64,000 nt of DNA from Candidatus Methylophosphatis haderslevensis (lineage in GTDB: Bacteria; Pseudomonadota; Gammaproteobacteria; Burkholderiales; Rhodocyclaceae). The position numbers and the translations under genes are program-made. The DNA lies in assembly GCA_016711925.1 (NCBI GenBank), contig JADJSA010000002.1, positions 124,001 to 188,000 on the forward strand, written 5' to 3'. The number at the start of each line of letters is the position of its first letter. The first letter of the stretch is position 1. Positions 51,562 through 60,492 of the stretch are shown in pieces. The notes beneath the pieces are model-generated. The model saw only the letters and a list, made by a program, of their open reading frames with translations. It was not told where the DNA came from and did no database searches.

Positions 51562-53449
51562 ATGCAACGCGACGAACAACCCACGCATTCCGCCTATCCG
51601 CTGCTCGACACGGTCGCCGATCCGTCGGCCCTGCGCGGCCTCGACCGGCGCGATCTGCCGCAACTGGCGATCGAACTGCGCGCCTTCCTGCTCGAATCTG
51701 TGGCGAAGACCGGCGGCCACCTGTCGTCGAACCTCGGCACGGTGGAACTGACGATTGCGTTGCACTACGTCTTCAACACGCCCTACGATCGCATCGTCTG
51801 GGATGTCGGCCACCAGACCTACGCGCACAAGATTCTCACCGGCCGCCGCGAGGGCATGGCGCGGCTGCGTATGGCGGGCGGCATATCCGGCTTTCCGCGA
51901 CGGTGCGAGAGCGAATTCGACACCTTCGGAACCGCCCATTCGTCGACCTCGATTTCCGCCGCGCTCGGCATGGCCGTAGCGGCGCGCGCCCGCGGCGAGA
52001 CGCGCAAGGCAATCGCGGTGATCGGCGACGGTGCGATGAGCGCCGGCCAGGCCTTCGAGGCACTGAACAACGCCGGCGTGCTCGATACCAACCTGCTGGT
52101 GATCCTCAACGACAACGACATGTCGATTTCGCCGCCGGTCGGCGCGCTGAACAAATACCTTGCCCGCCTGCTTTCCGGCCGCGCATTCAACACTGCGCGT
52201 CGCGGCGCCAAGGAAGTTCTCAAGGTGGCCCCGTCACTGCTCGAATTGGCCAAGCGCGCCGAGGAGCATGTCAAAGGCATGGTTTCGCCGGGAACCCTGT
52301 TCGAAGAGTTCGGTTTCCACTATTTCGGTCCGATCGACGGCCACGATCTCGATGCCCTGGTCCCGACGCTGCGCAACCTGGCAGAACTGCAGGGTCCGCA
52401 GTTCCTGCATGTGATCACGCGTAAGGGCCAGGGCTACAAGCTTGCCGAAGCCGATCCGGTGCTCTACCACGGCGTGTCTACCTTCGACCACCAGGCCGGC
52501 ATCCAGACCGCCAAGGCGGGCGCCAAACTCACCTACACACAGATCTTCGGCGACTGGCTGTGCGACATGGCGGCGCAGGACAAACGGCTGGTGGGCATCA
52601 CGCCGGCAATGCGCGAGGGCTCCGGGATGGTCCGGTTTGCCGAGGAATATCCCGGATCGCTACTTCGATGTCGGCATCGCCGAGCAACACGCGGTCACCT
52701 TTGCCGGTGGCCTTGCATGCGAGGGCATGAAACCGGTGGTGGCGATCTACTCCACTTTTCTGCAGCGCGCCTACGATCAACTGATTCACGACATCGCACT
52801 GCAGAACCTGCCGGTGGTTTTTGCGCTCGACCGCGCCGGCCTGGTCGGCGCGGACGGCGCAACCCATCATGGCGCTTTCGATCTGTCGTATCTCGCCTGC
52901 ATTCCAAACATCGTACTGATGACACCGGCCGACGAGATCGAATGCAGGCAGATGCTCAGTACCGCCTTCCAGCTCGATTGCCCGACGGCCGTCCGTTACC
53001 CGCGCGGCAGCGGCCTCGGCCTGACACCGGAAAAAGCACTTTCCACGCTGCCTGTGGGCAAGGGGGAACTGCGTCGCCATGGCAAAAGCATCGCCTTGCT
53101 CGCGTTCGGCGGCATGCTGATGCCGGCTCTGGAAGCCGGTGACGCGCTGGATGCCACGGTGGCCAACATGCGCTTTGTCAAACCGCTCGACAACGAGCTG
53201 GTCCGGCAACTTGCGCAATCGCACGATCTGCTGGTCACACTCGAGGAGAACGCGGTGATCGGCGGGGCAGGCGCCGAGGTTGAGCGCGCGGCTGCGACCA
53301 TAGGGCTGAAGACGGCGATCCTGCGCCTGGGCCTGCCGGATCAGTTCGTCGACCACGGCGACCAGGCGCATTTGCTGGCTTCGATCGGCCTGGACTGCGA
53401 CGGCATCGTCGAGCGCGTCAGGGCCAGACTGTTGGATAAAGTTGAGTAG
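51562..53449 (+). CDS. dxs: 1-deoxy-D-xylulose-5-phosphate synthase, interrupted by a single-base frameshift
   Basis: Entry enzyme of the MEP pathway (pyruvate + GAP to DXP; TDP-dependent). The first 364 codons (51562-52653) are in one frame: KTGGHLSSNLGTVELTIALH, VWDVGHQTYAHKILTGR, GDGAMSAGQAFEALNNAG (TDP motif; intact). The remaining 264 (52655-53449) are in the next frame: DRYFDVGIAEQHAVTFAGGL, RYPRGSG, LEENAVIGGAG. Removing one G from CCCGGATCG at 52653-52655 restores a 628-residue Dxs of normal length. As written, the first frame stops at 53142 with a nonsense tail. Most likely a sequence error or recent mutation. Confidence 0.93.
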
Positions 53450-53543
53450 AACAGTCGGGAATGGTAGACTGGCGCTTCGCACAGGCGAGGGAGTGCAGGA
53501 TTACCAGCCGGAGACCACTCCGGGCCACCCCGGAAAGCAGCCA
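53450..53543 (+). promoter_or_regulatory. Structured leader of folE2, riboswitch candidate
   Basis: 94 nt between dxs and folE2 with competing hairpins: GGAGTG (53490-53495) with CACTCC (53516-53521); CCGGAG-ACCA-CTCCGG (53508-53523); and CCGGG-CCAC-CCCGG (53520-53533) whose right arm touches the GGAAAG ribosome site. The first two exclude each other. Folate-responsive RNAs (the folE/THF-II class) are known before folE genes of proteobacteria; membership here is untested. Confidence 0.5.
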
Positions 53544-54350
53544 ATGAACGCAAGAGAGAAGTCCGCGATTCCCGACGTTCAGAACACCGAAGATCGGCGC
53601 CATCTGGCGATCGACAAGGTGGGGATCAAGTCGATCCGCCACCCGATTCGCGTGATGGACAGAAATGGCGGCGTGCAGCACACCATCGCCAGTTTCAACA
53701 TGTACGTCGGCCTGCCGCATCATTTCAAGGGCACGCACATGTCGCGCTTCGTCGAGATCCTCAACGCCAACGAGCAGGAGATCTCGGTCGAGAATTTCGA
53801 GCCGATGCTGCGCGAAATGGTCAAGCGCCTCGAGGCCGAAACCGGCCATGTCGAGATGAGCTTTCCGTATTTCGTCAACAAGGCCGCGCCGGTATCCGGG
53901 GTCAAGGCGTTGATGGATTACGAAGTCACCTTCATCGGCGAGATCGGCCCTGGCAGCGAATATGACTTCCAGATGAAGGTGGTGATTCCGGTCACCAGCC
54001 TGTGCCCGTGCTCGAAAAAGATCTCGGAATACGGTGCCCACAACCAGCGATCGCACGTTACGATCGCCGCGCGCACCAACGCCTTCGTCTGGATCGAGGA
54101 TCTGATCGCAATCGCCGAATCGCAGGCTTCGTGCGAACTCTACGGGCTGCTCAAGCGTCCGGACGAAAAGTATGTCACGGAGCGCGCCTATGACAATCCG
54201 AAGTTCGTCGAGGACATGGTGCGCGATATCGCCGGCGTACTGAACCGCGATGACCGCATCGAAGCCTATGTCGTCGAGAGCGAGAACTTCGAGTCGATTC
54301 ACAACCATTCCGCCTACGCGCTGATCGAACGCGACAAACTGCAGCGCTGA
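53544..54350 (+). CDS. folE2: GTP cyclohydrolase FolE2 (type IB)
   Basis: Metal-dependent alternative to FolE: opens GTP to dihydroneopterin triphosphate for folate (and queuosine-type deazapurines). 268 residues. Conserved VPVTSLCPCSKKISEYGAHNQR-type segment with the metal-binding Cys, MNVYVGLP-like FNMYVGLPHHFKGTHMSRF, and ENFESIHNHSAYA at the C-terminus. Start MNAREKSAIPDVQ fits the family; upstream in-frame ATG at 53442 overlaps dxs. With queG in the window, it may feed queuosine as well as folate. Confidence 0.95.
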   Translation: MNAREKSAIPDVQNTEDRRHLAIDKVGIKSIRHPIRVMDRNGGVQHTIASFNMYVGLPHHFKGTHMSRFVEILNANEQEISVENFEPMLREMVKRLEAETGHVEMSFPYFVNKAAPVSGVKALMDYEVTFIGEIGPGSEYDFQMKVVIPVTSLCPCSKKISEYGAHNQRSHVTIAARTNAFVWIEDLIAIAESQASCELYGLLKRPDEKYVTERAYDNPKFVEDMVRDIAGVLNRDDRIEAYVVESENFESIHNHSAYALIERDKLQR

Positions 54351-54391
54351 TGCCGCTGGTTGTCCCCCCGGCTCCTTGGCGCGACGGGAAA

Positions 54392-54418
54392 AAAAACGGG
54401 GCCGAAGGCCCCGTTTTT
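54392..54418. terminator. Bidirectional terminator between folE2 and rplS
   Basis: AAAAACGGGGCC-GAA-GGCCCCGTTTTT, a perfect 12-bp stem with A and T runs on both sides. It serves the convergent folE2 and rplS transcripts. Confidence 0.95.
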
Positions 54419-54437
54419 CTGCCCGATGTTCGTCGGT

Positions 54438-54851
54438 CTACTCGCCAGGCTCCGCCGCCGGCGCCACAGGAACAGCCACCGCCGCCTTGAGGCCCGACCG
54501 GACCAGCTTTTCCTTGATCCGCGCCGATTTGCCCGAACGTTCGCGCAGGTAATAAAGCTTGGCACGACGCACATCGCCCTTGCGTTTGACTTCGATGCTG
54601 GCAATCAGCGGCGAGTAGAGCTGGAACGTCCGTTCGACACCTTCACCGGACGAAATCTTGCGCACGATGAAATTCGAATTGAGGCCGCGGTTGCGACGGC
54701 CGATCACCACGCCTTCATAGGCCTGGACGCGCTTGCGCTCGCCTTCAACGACATTCACGTTCACGACCACGGTGTCGCCCGGCGCGAAATCCGGAATGTT
54801 CTTGCCCAAGCGGGCGATTTCTTCCTGTTCAAGCTGCTCGATCAAATTCAT
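54438..54851 (-). CDS. rplS: 50S ribosomal protein L19
   Basis: 137 residues, slightly longer than usual because of an Ala/Pro-rich C-terminal tail (AVAVPVAPAAEPGE). Core FAPGDTVVVNVNVVEGERKRVQAYEGVVI, GVERTFQLYSP and RRAKLYYLRERSGKSARI are standard. Last gene of rpsP-rimM-trmD-rplS; RBS GGAGCA. Confidence 0.96.
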   Translation of the reverse strand: MNLIEQLEQEEIARLGKNIPDFAPGDTVVVNVNVVEGERKRVQAYEGVVIGRRNRGLNSNFIVRKISSGEGVERTFQLYSPLIASIEVKRKGDVRRAKLYYLRERSGKSARIKEKLVRSGLKAAVAVPVAPAAEPGE

Positions 54852-54954
54852 GTTCTGCTCCTGTTTCAGTGGCACTTGGCCTCGCGCGCAGAGCACCCGC
54901 AGTTGATGCGCGCCTTTCTTCGAATTGGCACCGGGCCGAAACCCGCTTGCCGCC

Positions 54955-55734
54955 TTACTGCTGTTCCTGATCCTGTTCCTGCCTGAACGCCTCAAGCAGA
55001 CTTGCCTCTTCCCGGCTCAGCGCGCGCTGCGCCAGAAGTTCCGGCCGCCGCTGCCAGGTTCGCCCCAGCGACTGCTTGAGCCGCCAGCGGCGAATTTGCT
55101 CGTGGTGCCCGGAAAGCAGCACCTCCGGCACCCGCACGCCCGCGTATTCCTCCGGCCGCGTGTAGTGCGGACAGTCGAGCAAGCCATCGGCAAACGACTC
55201 CTGCACCGCCGACTCGGCATCGTTGAGCGCGCCGGGCAACTGCCGCACGATGGCGTCCATCATCGCCATCGCCGCTATCTCTCCGCCCGACAGCACGAAA
55301 TCGCCGAGAGAAATCTCTTCATCGACTCGACCGCAAATCAGCCGCTCGTCGAAGCCCTCATAACGCCCGCACAACAAGACCAGCGCTGACTCGCCGGCCA
55401 ATTCGCAAACCCGCTTGTGGGTCAGCGGCGTACCTTGCGGAGACAGACAGATTACCCTGCCGCCGCGCCCCGATTCACCCGCCTGAGCCTGACGCGCCGC
55501 GTCTATCGCCTTTTCCAGCGGCTCGGCAAGCATCACCATGCCCGGGCCGCCGCCGTAGGGACGATCATCGACCGTGCGGTGCACATCCGCCGTGAAATCC
55601 CGCGGATTCCAGCAGTGCAGACTCCACAGTCCGCGTTCTATCGCGCGCCGGGTTATGCCGCTGCCGCTCACCGCCGCAAACATCTCCGGAAACAGCGTGA
55701 TGGCGTCGACCCGAATCCCGGCGCGTTGACTCAC
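54955..55734 (-). CDS. trmD: tRNA (guanine-N1)-methyltransferase TrmD
   Basis: Methylates G37 of tRNAs with SAM, preventing +1 frameshifting. 259 residues with VDAITLFPEMF at the N-terminus, DDRPYGGGPGMVM, the knotted SAM site LLCGRYEGFDERL and SLGDFVLSGGE. GTG start at 55734 overlaps the rimM stop (GTGA); another GTG at 55749 is possible. Confidence 0.95.
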   Translation of the reverse strand: MSQRAGIRVDAITLFPEMFAAVSGSGITRRAIERGLWSLHCWNPRDFTADVHRTVDDRPYGGGPGMVMLAEPLEKAIDAARQAQAGESGRGGRVICLSPQGTPLTHKRVCELAGESALVLLCGRYEGFDERLICGRVDEEISLGDFVLSGGEIAAMAMMDAIVRQLPGALNDAESAVQESFADGLLDCPHYTRPEEYAGVRVPEVLLSGHHEQIRRWRLKQSLGRTWQRRPELLAQRALSREEASLLEAFRQEQDQEQQ

Positions 55735-56240
55735 CAGTCTGCGCCCCACGCGACGCGGATCGTCCTGCCCGCCATGTCGACGCGCCGGATCACTGCCGCA
55801 ACGAAGGGCAACAGACGCTCCACGCCACGCTGCCCATCGCGAACTACCAGCACATCGTGTGCGGCGGACTCGATCAGGCCAGTGACCTCGCCCAGTTTCT
55901 CGCCGCCGTCGTTAACCACCGCGAGGCCGATCAAGTCACCCCAGTAGAACTCGTCCTCTGCCGGCGGCGGCAGGACTTCGCGCGGCGCGCCGACATATTT
56001 GCCCTTCAGCCCGAGCGCTGCAGTTCGGTCGGCAACGCCTTCAAGCAGGGCGACAAGTGCGCCGCCCTGTTCGCGGCTGTCCTGCAATGTCACGGCCCGC
56101 CAGCTATCGCTTGAATCCGGGTCATCGCCGAGCCACCACCGGGGCAACCCCGTCAGTGCAAGCGGATCGCTCCCGAAAACGTGAACCTTGACCCAGCCCT
56201 GTATCCCATACGGGGCGGACACACGCCCCAACACAATCAT
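55731..56240 (-). CDS. rimM: Ribosome maturation factor RimM
   Basis: 169 residues: N-terminal RimM barrel (VLGRVSAPYGIQGWVKVHVFG) and C-terminal PRC-barrel (FYWGDLIGLAVVNDGGEKLGEV). Needed for 30S head maturation around S19/S13. Sits 15 bp after rpsP and overlaps trmD. Confidence 0.95.
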   Translation of the reverse strand: MIVLGRVSAPYGIQGWVKVHVFGSDPLALTGLPRWWLGDDPDSSDSWRAVTLQDSREQGGALVALLEGVADRTAALGLKGKYVGAPREVLPPPAEDEFYWGDLIGLAVVNDGGEKLGEVTGLIESAAHDVLVVRDGQRGVERLLPFVAAVIRRVDMAGRTIRVAWGADW

Positions 56241-56255
56241 TCGTTGCTTGCAGCC

Positions 56256-56504
56256 TTAAGCGGCAACGGCAGTCTTGGCCTGTTTGACCAGACGCGCAAC
56301 GGTCGGCGACAACTGCGCGCCGTGCTGCTCCCAGTGGGCGATGCGCTCCATGTTGAAACGCAAACCGTCCTTCTCGGCCATCGGATTGTAGAACCCGACG
56401 CGTTCGATGAAGCGGCCGTCGCGGCGATTGCGCGAGTCGGCGGCGACGATGTTGTAAAACGGGCGCTTCTTGGCACCACCGCGTGCGAGACGGATCACAA
56501 CCAT
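56256..56504 (-). CDS. rpsP: 30S ribosomal protein S16
   Basis: 82 residues: MVVIRLARGGAKKRPFYNIV, RRDGRFIERVGFYNP and RIAHWEQHGAQLSPTVARLV. First gene of its operon with a good promoter 120-150 bp upstream. Confidence 0.97.
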   Translation of the reverse strand: MVVIRLARGGAKKRPFYNIVAADSRNRRDGRFIERVGFYNPMAEKDGLRFNMERIAHWEQHGAQLSPTVARLVKQAKTAVAA

Positions 56505-56624
56505 GACTGAGGGTCCTAACGAGTAGAGCGCTGGTTCGACATGCACACGAAATCGCCCGGCAAATGCCCGACGCTCGCGCCGAATGAACCGCGTTGGTTT
56601 GTTCCCGGCCGGGAAAAACCGCTG

Positions 56625-56653
56625 ATTATACGAGACTGCCCCATTCGAAACAA
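56625..56653 (-). promoter_or_regulatory. Sigma-70 promoter of the rpsP operon
   Basis: On the minus strand TTGTTT (56648-56653), exactly 17 nt, TATAAT (56625-56630). The resulting leader of about 115 nt before rpsP is longer than needed for translation and could hold regulation. Confidence 0.85.
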
Positions 56654-56782
56654 GCTCGGCAGGGGATTCGAGCGATGCGCGGCTCAAGTCCATGATCTGC
56701 CGACCGTGATTCAGGTCAGCGCCAAATCCGCGGCCCTGGCCTAGAATCCCGCCACCTCGCCCTACCCGCCCGACAAACCGCA

Positions 56783-58225
56783 ATGCTGGACAGCGCACTT
56801 GACGACATCACGATCCTGAACGCCTGGGCAGACACCACGCCACCGCCGGCCGATGTCGCGGAACTGCCGGGCCTGCGCGCCAGGTTGCGCAAACTCAGTG
56901 AGTTGCCGCCCCGCGATGCCGCCTACTCCCGGCTGCTCGACACCCTCGACGGCGAAGTGCATGCCCTGCTGTTGCGTCTGCGGCCGGCTTTTCGCCGCGC
57001 CGCGCTGCCCCTGACGCGCGAGGCGCGCAATCGATCGGTCGAAATGGCCGACGCCCTCGGCGAACTGGTCGAGGGCCATCTTCGTCTGCTGCGGGAATCG
57101 CCGACGCTTTATGTTGCCCGGAACGGACTGCGGGCGGTCTATCAGCGGTTCGAGGTTTGCGTGCTTGCCGGCAACACCGTGCCGCCAAAGCTCTGGCTGC
57201 GCGCCAACGAGATGCACCGCGCGCTCAACCGCTGCACCGCCGATGACCACGACCGGCAGCAGATTGCCCTCCACGGGCGGCTGATCTACACCCGCCTGCT
57301 GGCACTGGGTTGCGCCTCGCCCGAACATCTGTCGGCGCAAGAAATCGGCGATACCGTCGATTGGCTGGATGCCAGCAATATTCCGGTCGTGCTGCATGAA
57401 GGTCGCGTGCGGGAGACCGACGAAAGCTGGTTCTGGATCGAGCTCAAACAGGACCGCGGTCCGCAGCAGATCGCGCGCCGCCAGCCGCCGGGTCGCCCCG
57501 GCGTGATGGTCTTCTCCCTGGCCCCGCTGGCCTCGCACGCGCTGGCCGGCGCCGCGCAGCTTGCCCCGCTGGCGGACGAGGACGATCCCGACGGCGGCGC
57601 AGCGGTTCCGCTCGCCGCCCTGCTGCGTCGTATCGCCGACCAGTTCTCCGGACCGCACAAGCGCAAGCTCAATCGACGCTCCAACAGCTACCGAGTGAAT
57701 GTCTGCACCGGCCTTGCGGACATACGCCGGCTGATCGATCCGACATGCGGCGAACCGCCAGAATTGTCGGAATGGATGGTGATCAACGAGAGCGCCGGCG
57801 GCTTTGCCATCATGCATATCAGTGGCTTCATCGAGGGCATCGTCTCGGGCGGCGTGATCGCCCTGCGTGCCGAGCCGGAGCACAAATGGACGATCTGCCT
57901 GGTACGCTGGTCGCGCAGCGACAATCCGGAACACGTCGAACTCGGCCTGGAAATTCTCAGCAATGGCGCACAGGCGGTCGACATCGCCTTTCGCAGCGCC
58001 ACCGGCGCCCGCGCGCTGCGCCAGGCGCTGCTGCTGCCGGCACTGCCGGCGCTGCGGTCGAAATTTGCGATCCTTGCGCCGGCCGGCACGTACACGGCGC
58101 GCCGCTTCGTCATGGTGGCGCAGAGCGCCCATGTCTACATCACGCAGGGTCGTTTGATCTCGCTCGACCTGCAGACGGGGTCGGTCGAATTGTTCCAGTT
58201 CGAACTCGACCCGTATCCGATCTGA
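56783..58225 (+). CDS. Uncharacterised protein with a PilZ-like C-terminal region
   Basis: 480 residues, no signal peptide or membrane helix. Residues 1-200 are mainly helical and Leu/Arg-rich. Near residues 295-420 a stretch looks like a PilZ domain: RRSNSYRV (298-305), then N335-E-S-A-G-G340 matching the (D/N)xSxxG motif, a G-rich barrel strand SGGVIALRAE and VRWSRSDNPEHVELGLEIL. The RxxxR arm has one extra residue, so c-di-GMP binding is uncertain. Divergent from the rpsP operon. Function unknown; not one of the named YcgR/Alg44 forms. Confidence 0.75.
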   Translation: MLDSALDDITILNAWADTTPPPADVAELPGLRARLRKLSELPPRDAAYSRLLDTLDGEVHALLLRLRPAFRRAALPLTREARNRSVEMADALGELVEGHLRLLRESPTLYVARNGLRAVYQRFEVCVLAGNTVPPKLWLRANEMHRALNRCTADDHDRQQIALHGRLIYTRLLALGCASPEHLSAQEIGDTVDWLDASNIPVVLHEGRVRETDESWFWIELKQDRGPQQIARRQPPGRPGVMVFSLAPLASHALAGAAQLAPLADEDDPDGGAAVPLAALLRRIADQFSGPHKRKLNRRSNSYRVNVCTGLADIRRLIDPTCGEPPELSEWMVINESAGGFAIMHISGFIEGIVSGGVIALRAEPEHKWTICLVRWSRSDNPEHVELGLEILSNGAQAVDIAFRSATGARALRQALLLPALPALRSKFAILAPAGTYTARRFVMVAQSAHVYITQGRLISLDLQTGSVELFQFELDPYPI

Positions 58226-58240
58226 GCCGGCCGGCGCGGG

Positions 58241-59449
58241 TCAGGCAAACAATTCCGCCAGCGACAGTGCAAGCTGCCCGGCGGCCTGTTCATGCAGCGC
58301 CAGCAAACGCCGCGTCAGCGCATCGTCGAGCGCATCGGCCGGAACGCAGCGCGGCGAAAACGCAAAGCGCGCGAACACGTCGCGCAGCGCGATATCGTCG
58401 AGCCGGCGCGCCAGCATCCATTCGCCATCCTCGTTGCGGGTGATCCACGTTTCGTCGCGCAGACGCTCGAGCAGCAATTCACAGTCGGCCTCGGACTGGC
58501 GGCTGGTGACGGCGAGGCGCTGGCCGCTGCGCCCGCGGCCGGCGCGCTGCGCCTCGCCGAGTTCGCGCAGAATCAGCAGCGCGCCGAACGTGTTGCGCCC
58601 GGGAAACGGCGGCGCGACACGGCTGCCCCAGGCAAATTCCGGCAGCACGGCGGTAATCAGCGCGCCGATCAGCACCACGTTCCACGACAGGTAGAGCCAT
58701 ATCAGCAGGATCGGCAAGGTGGCAAACGCCCCGTAGATCAGCGTGTAAGTGGGAAAGCGCGCGATGTAGAGGCCGAACAGATTCTGCACCAGCGAGAACA
58801 GCGCGGACGCCGCGACCCCGCCGGCCAGCGCATCGCGCAGGCGGATACGCCGGTTGGGTACCGCAAAATAGAGGAAGGTCAGCAGCAGGGTGAACAACAG
58901 AATCGGCAACGCGCGGAACAGCGCCGACCGCACCCAGGTCGGCTCGTTGATCAGGCCGAGCGAGACGCTGGCGATGTAGCTGGTCGCCGCGATGCTGGCC
59001 CCGAGCAGCAACGGCCCCAGCGTGATGACCGACCAGTAGATCAGCAGCCGGCGCAGGCTGCGCGGCGGGCGCGCGACATGGAAGATCGAATTGAATGCGC
59101 GGTCGATGGTAAACAGCGTGATGACCACCGTCGCCACCAGGATCAGCGAACCCAGCAGGGTGAGCTGTCCGGCATTCTGCGAGAACTGCAGCGAGTACTT
59201 GGCGATGACATCGCCGGCTTTCTGCGGCAGCAGATTGTCGAGCAGAAAGCCGCGCAGCGCCTCGCCCAGCGCGTCGAACACCGGGAAATTCGAAAACAGC
59301 ACCAGCGAAACCGTGAGCAGCGGCACCAGTGCCAGCAGCGTCGTCAGCGTGAGGCTGGCTGCCACCTGCTCGCAACGCACCGCGATGAAACGATCGGCCA
59401 GCAGATGGAGCAATTCGCGCCAGGTGTTGTATGCGGAACGGATAGACAT
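58241..59449 (-). CDS. YihY/virulence factor BrkB family membrane protein
   Basis: 402 residues. Six helices in the BrkB fold (LTLTTLLALVPLLTVSLVLF; YWSVITLGPLLLGASIAATS; YTLIYGAFATLPILLIWLYLSW) followed by a 130-residue soluble tail with a winged-helix feel (GALLILRELGEAQRAG ... LLERLRDETWITRNEDGEWML). Once mis-named RNase BN; function remains unclear. Start at 59449 precedes MSIRSAYNTWRELL. Divergent from wrbA. Confidence 0.88.
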   Translation of the reverse strand: MSIRSAYNTWRELLHLLADRFIAVRCEQVAASLTLTTLLALVPLLTVSLVLFSNFPVFDALGEALRGFLLDNLLPQKAGDVIAKYSLQFSQNAGQLTLLGSLILVATVVITLFTIDRAFNSIFHVARPPRSLRRLLIYWSVITLGPLLLGASIAATSYIASVSLGLINEPTWVRSALFRALPILLFTLLLTFLYFAVPNRRIRLRDALAGGVAASALFSLVQNLFGLYIARFPTYTLIYGAFATLPILLIWLYLSWNVVLIGALITAVLPEFAWGSRVAPPFPGRNTFGALLILRELGEAQRAGRGRSGQRLAVTSRQSEADCELLLERLRDETWITRNEDGEWMLARRLDDIALRDVFARFAFSPRCVPADALDDALTRRLLALHEQAAGQLALSLAELFA

Positions 59450-59524
59450 TTCCGGTGCAGGCCGGTGTACTCCTGCCGCGTATAATCCGCCGCATTGTAA
59501 CAAGGCCGCGCGCGCCACCCTGCC

Positions 59525-60118
59525 ATGTCCGAGATTCTCGTCCTCTACTACAGCCATCGCGGGTCGGTGAAACAGCTCGCGCAACTGGTCGCGCGCGGCA
59601 TCGGGCAGGTCGATGGCATGGAGGCGCGCCTGCGCACCGTGCCCAGGGTGTCGACAGTCTGCGAGGCAACCGAAGCCGACGTGCCGGATTCGGGCGCCCC
59701 CTACGTCGAAGTGCGCGATCTCGACGAATGCATCGGCATCGCCCTGGGCTCGCCGACGCGCTTCGGCAACATGGCCGCACCGCTCAAGTACTTTCTCGAC
59801 GGCACCGGTGCGCAATGGCACTCGGGCAGCCTGCAGGGCAAGCCGGCCGCGGTGTTTACCTCGACCGGCAGCCTGCACGGCGGCCAGGAAGCGACGCTGC
59901 TGTCGATGATGCTGCCGCTGCTGCACCATGGCATGCTGATCGTCGGCCTGCCCTACAGCGAAATCGATCTGCAGACCACCCGCGAGGGCGGCACGCCGTA
60001 CGGCGCAAGCCATGTCGCGGGCATGGCCGGCGATGCGCCGGTCAGCGATGCCGAAAAGCGCCTGGCGATCGCCCTCGGCAGAAGACTGGCGGAAGTCGCC
60101 CGCAAGCTCGCGCGATGA
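59525..60118 (+). CDS. wrbA: NAD(P)H:quinone oxidoreductase, WrbA type
   Basis: 197 residues, flavodoxin-like. FMN loop LYYSHRGSVKQLAQ, GSPTRFGNMAAPLKYFLDGTGAQW and FTSTGSLHGGQEATLLSM are WrbA signatures. Two-electron quinone reduction protects against redox cycling. Overlaps the following DUF2069 gene by 4 nt (ATGA). Confidence 0.92.
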   Translation: MSEILVLYYSHRGSVKQLAQLVARGIGQVDGMEARLRTVPRVSTVCEATEADVPDSGAPYVEVRDLDECIGIALGSPTRFGNMAAPLKYFLDGTGAQWHSGSLQGKPAAVFTSTGSLHGGQEATLLSMMLPLLHHGMLIVGLPYSEIDLQTTREGGTPYGASHVAGMAGDAPVSDAEKRLAIALGRRLAEVARKLAR

Positions 60119-60492
60119 ATCCGCGCCGGCTCGCCGCCGCCGCCAGCGCGACGCTGGTCGCACTGATCTTTCTTTGCGTGGCGTGGGAACTGTGGCTCGC
60201 CCCGCTGCGGCCCGGCGGGTCGATGCTGGTATTCAAGGTGCTGCCGCTGCTCGCCGCGCTGTTCGGCACGCTGCGCGGACGCCGCTATACCTACCAGTGG
60301 TCGTCTCTGCTGTCGCTGCTGTACATCGCGGAAGGCCTGGTGCGCGCCACCAGCGACGCGCAACCGCTGTCGGCCACGCTGGCGTGGAGTGAGGCGGTGC
60401 TGGCAACCGCGTGGTTCGCGCTTTGCCTCGCCTTTGCGCGAGCCACCCGGCCCAGCCTGGCCGCCGCCGGCCAGCGCACAACGGGCGGCTAG
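60115..60492 (+). CDS. DUF2069 membrane protein
   Basis: 125 residues with about four helices (ATLVALIFLCVAWELWLAPL; LVFKVLPLLAALFGTL; YTYQWSSLLSLLYIAEGLVRA; AVLATAWFALCLAFA). Matches DUF2069 proteins found next to wrbA in proteobacteria; function unknown. Overlaps the end of the convergent amidinotransferase-fold gene by 4 nt. Confidence 0.85.
   Translation: MNPRRLAAAASATLVALIFLCVAWELWLAPLRPGGSMLVFKVLPLLAALFGTLRGRRYTYQWSSLLSLLYIAEGLVRATSDAQPLSATLAWSEAVLATAWFALCLAFARATRPSLAAAGQRTTGG

Noticed and set aside
52654..52655. Programmed ribosomal frameshift in dxs
   Set aside because: No slippery heptamer, stimulatory stem-loop or Shine-Dalgarno-like stimulator is visible at the site, and Dxs is not known to use frameshifting; an error or mutation is simpler.
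59481..59486. TATAAT upstream of wrbA as its promoter
   Set aside because: No -35 hexamer at 16-18 bp and no extended -10; left out of the feature list as too weak.
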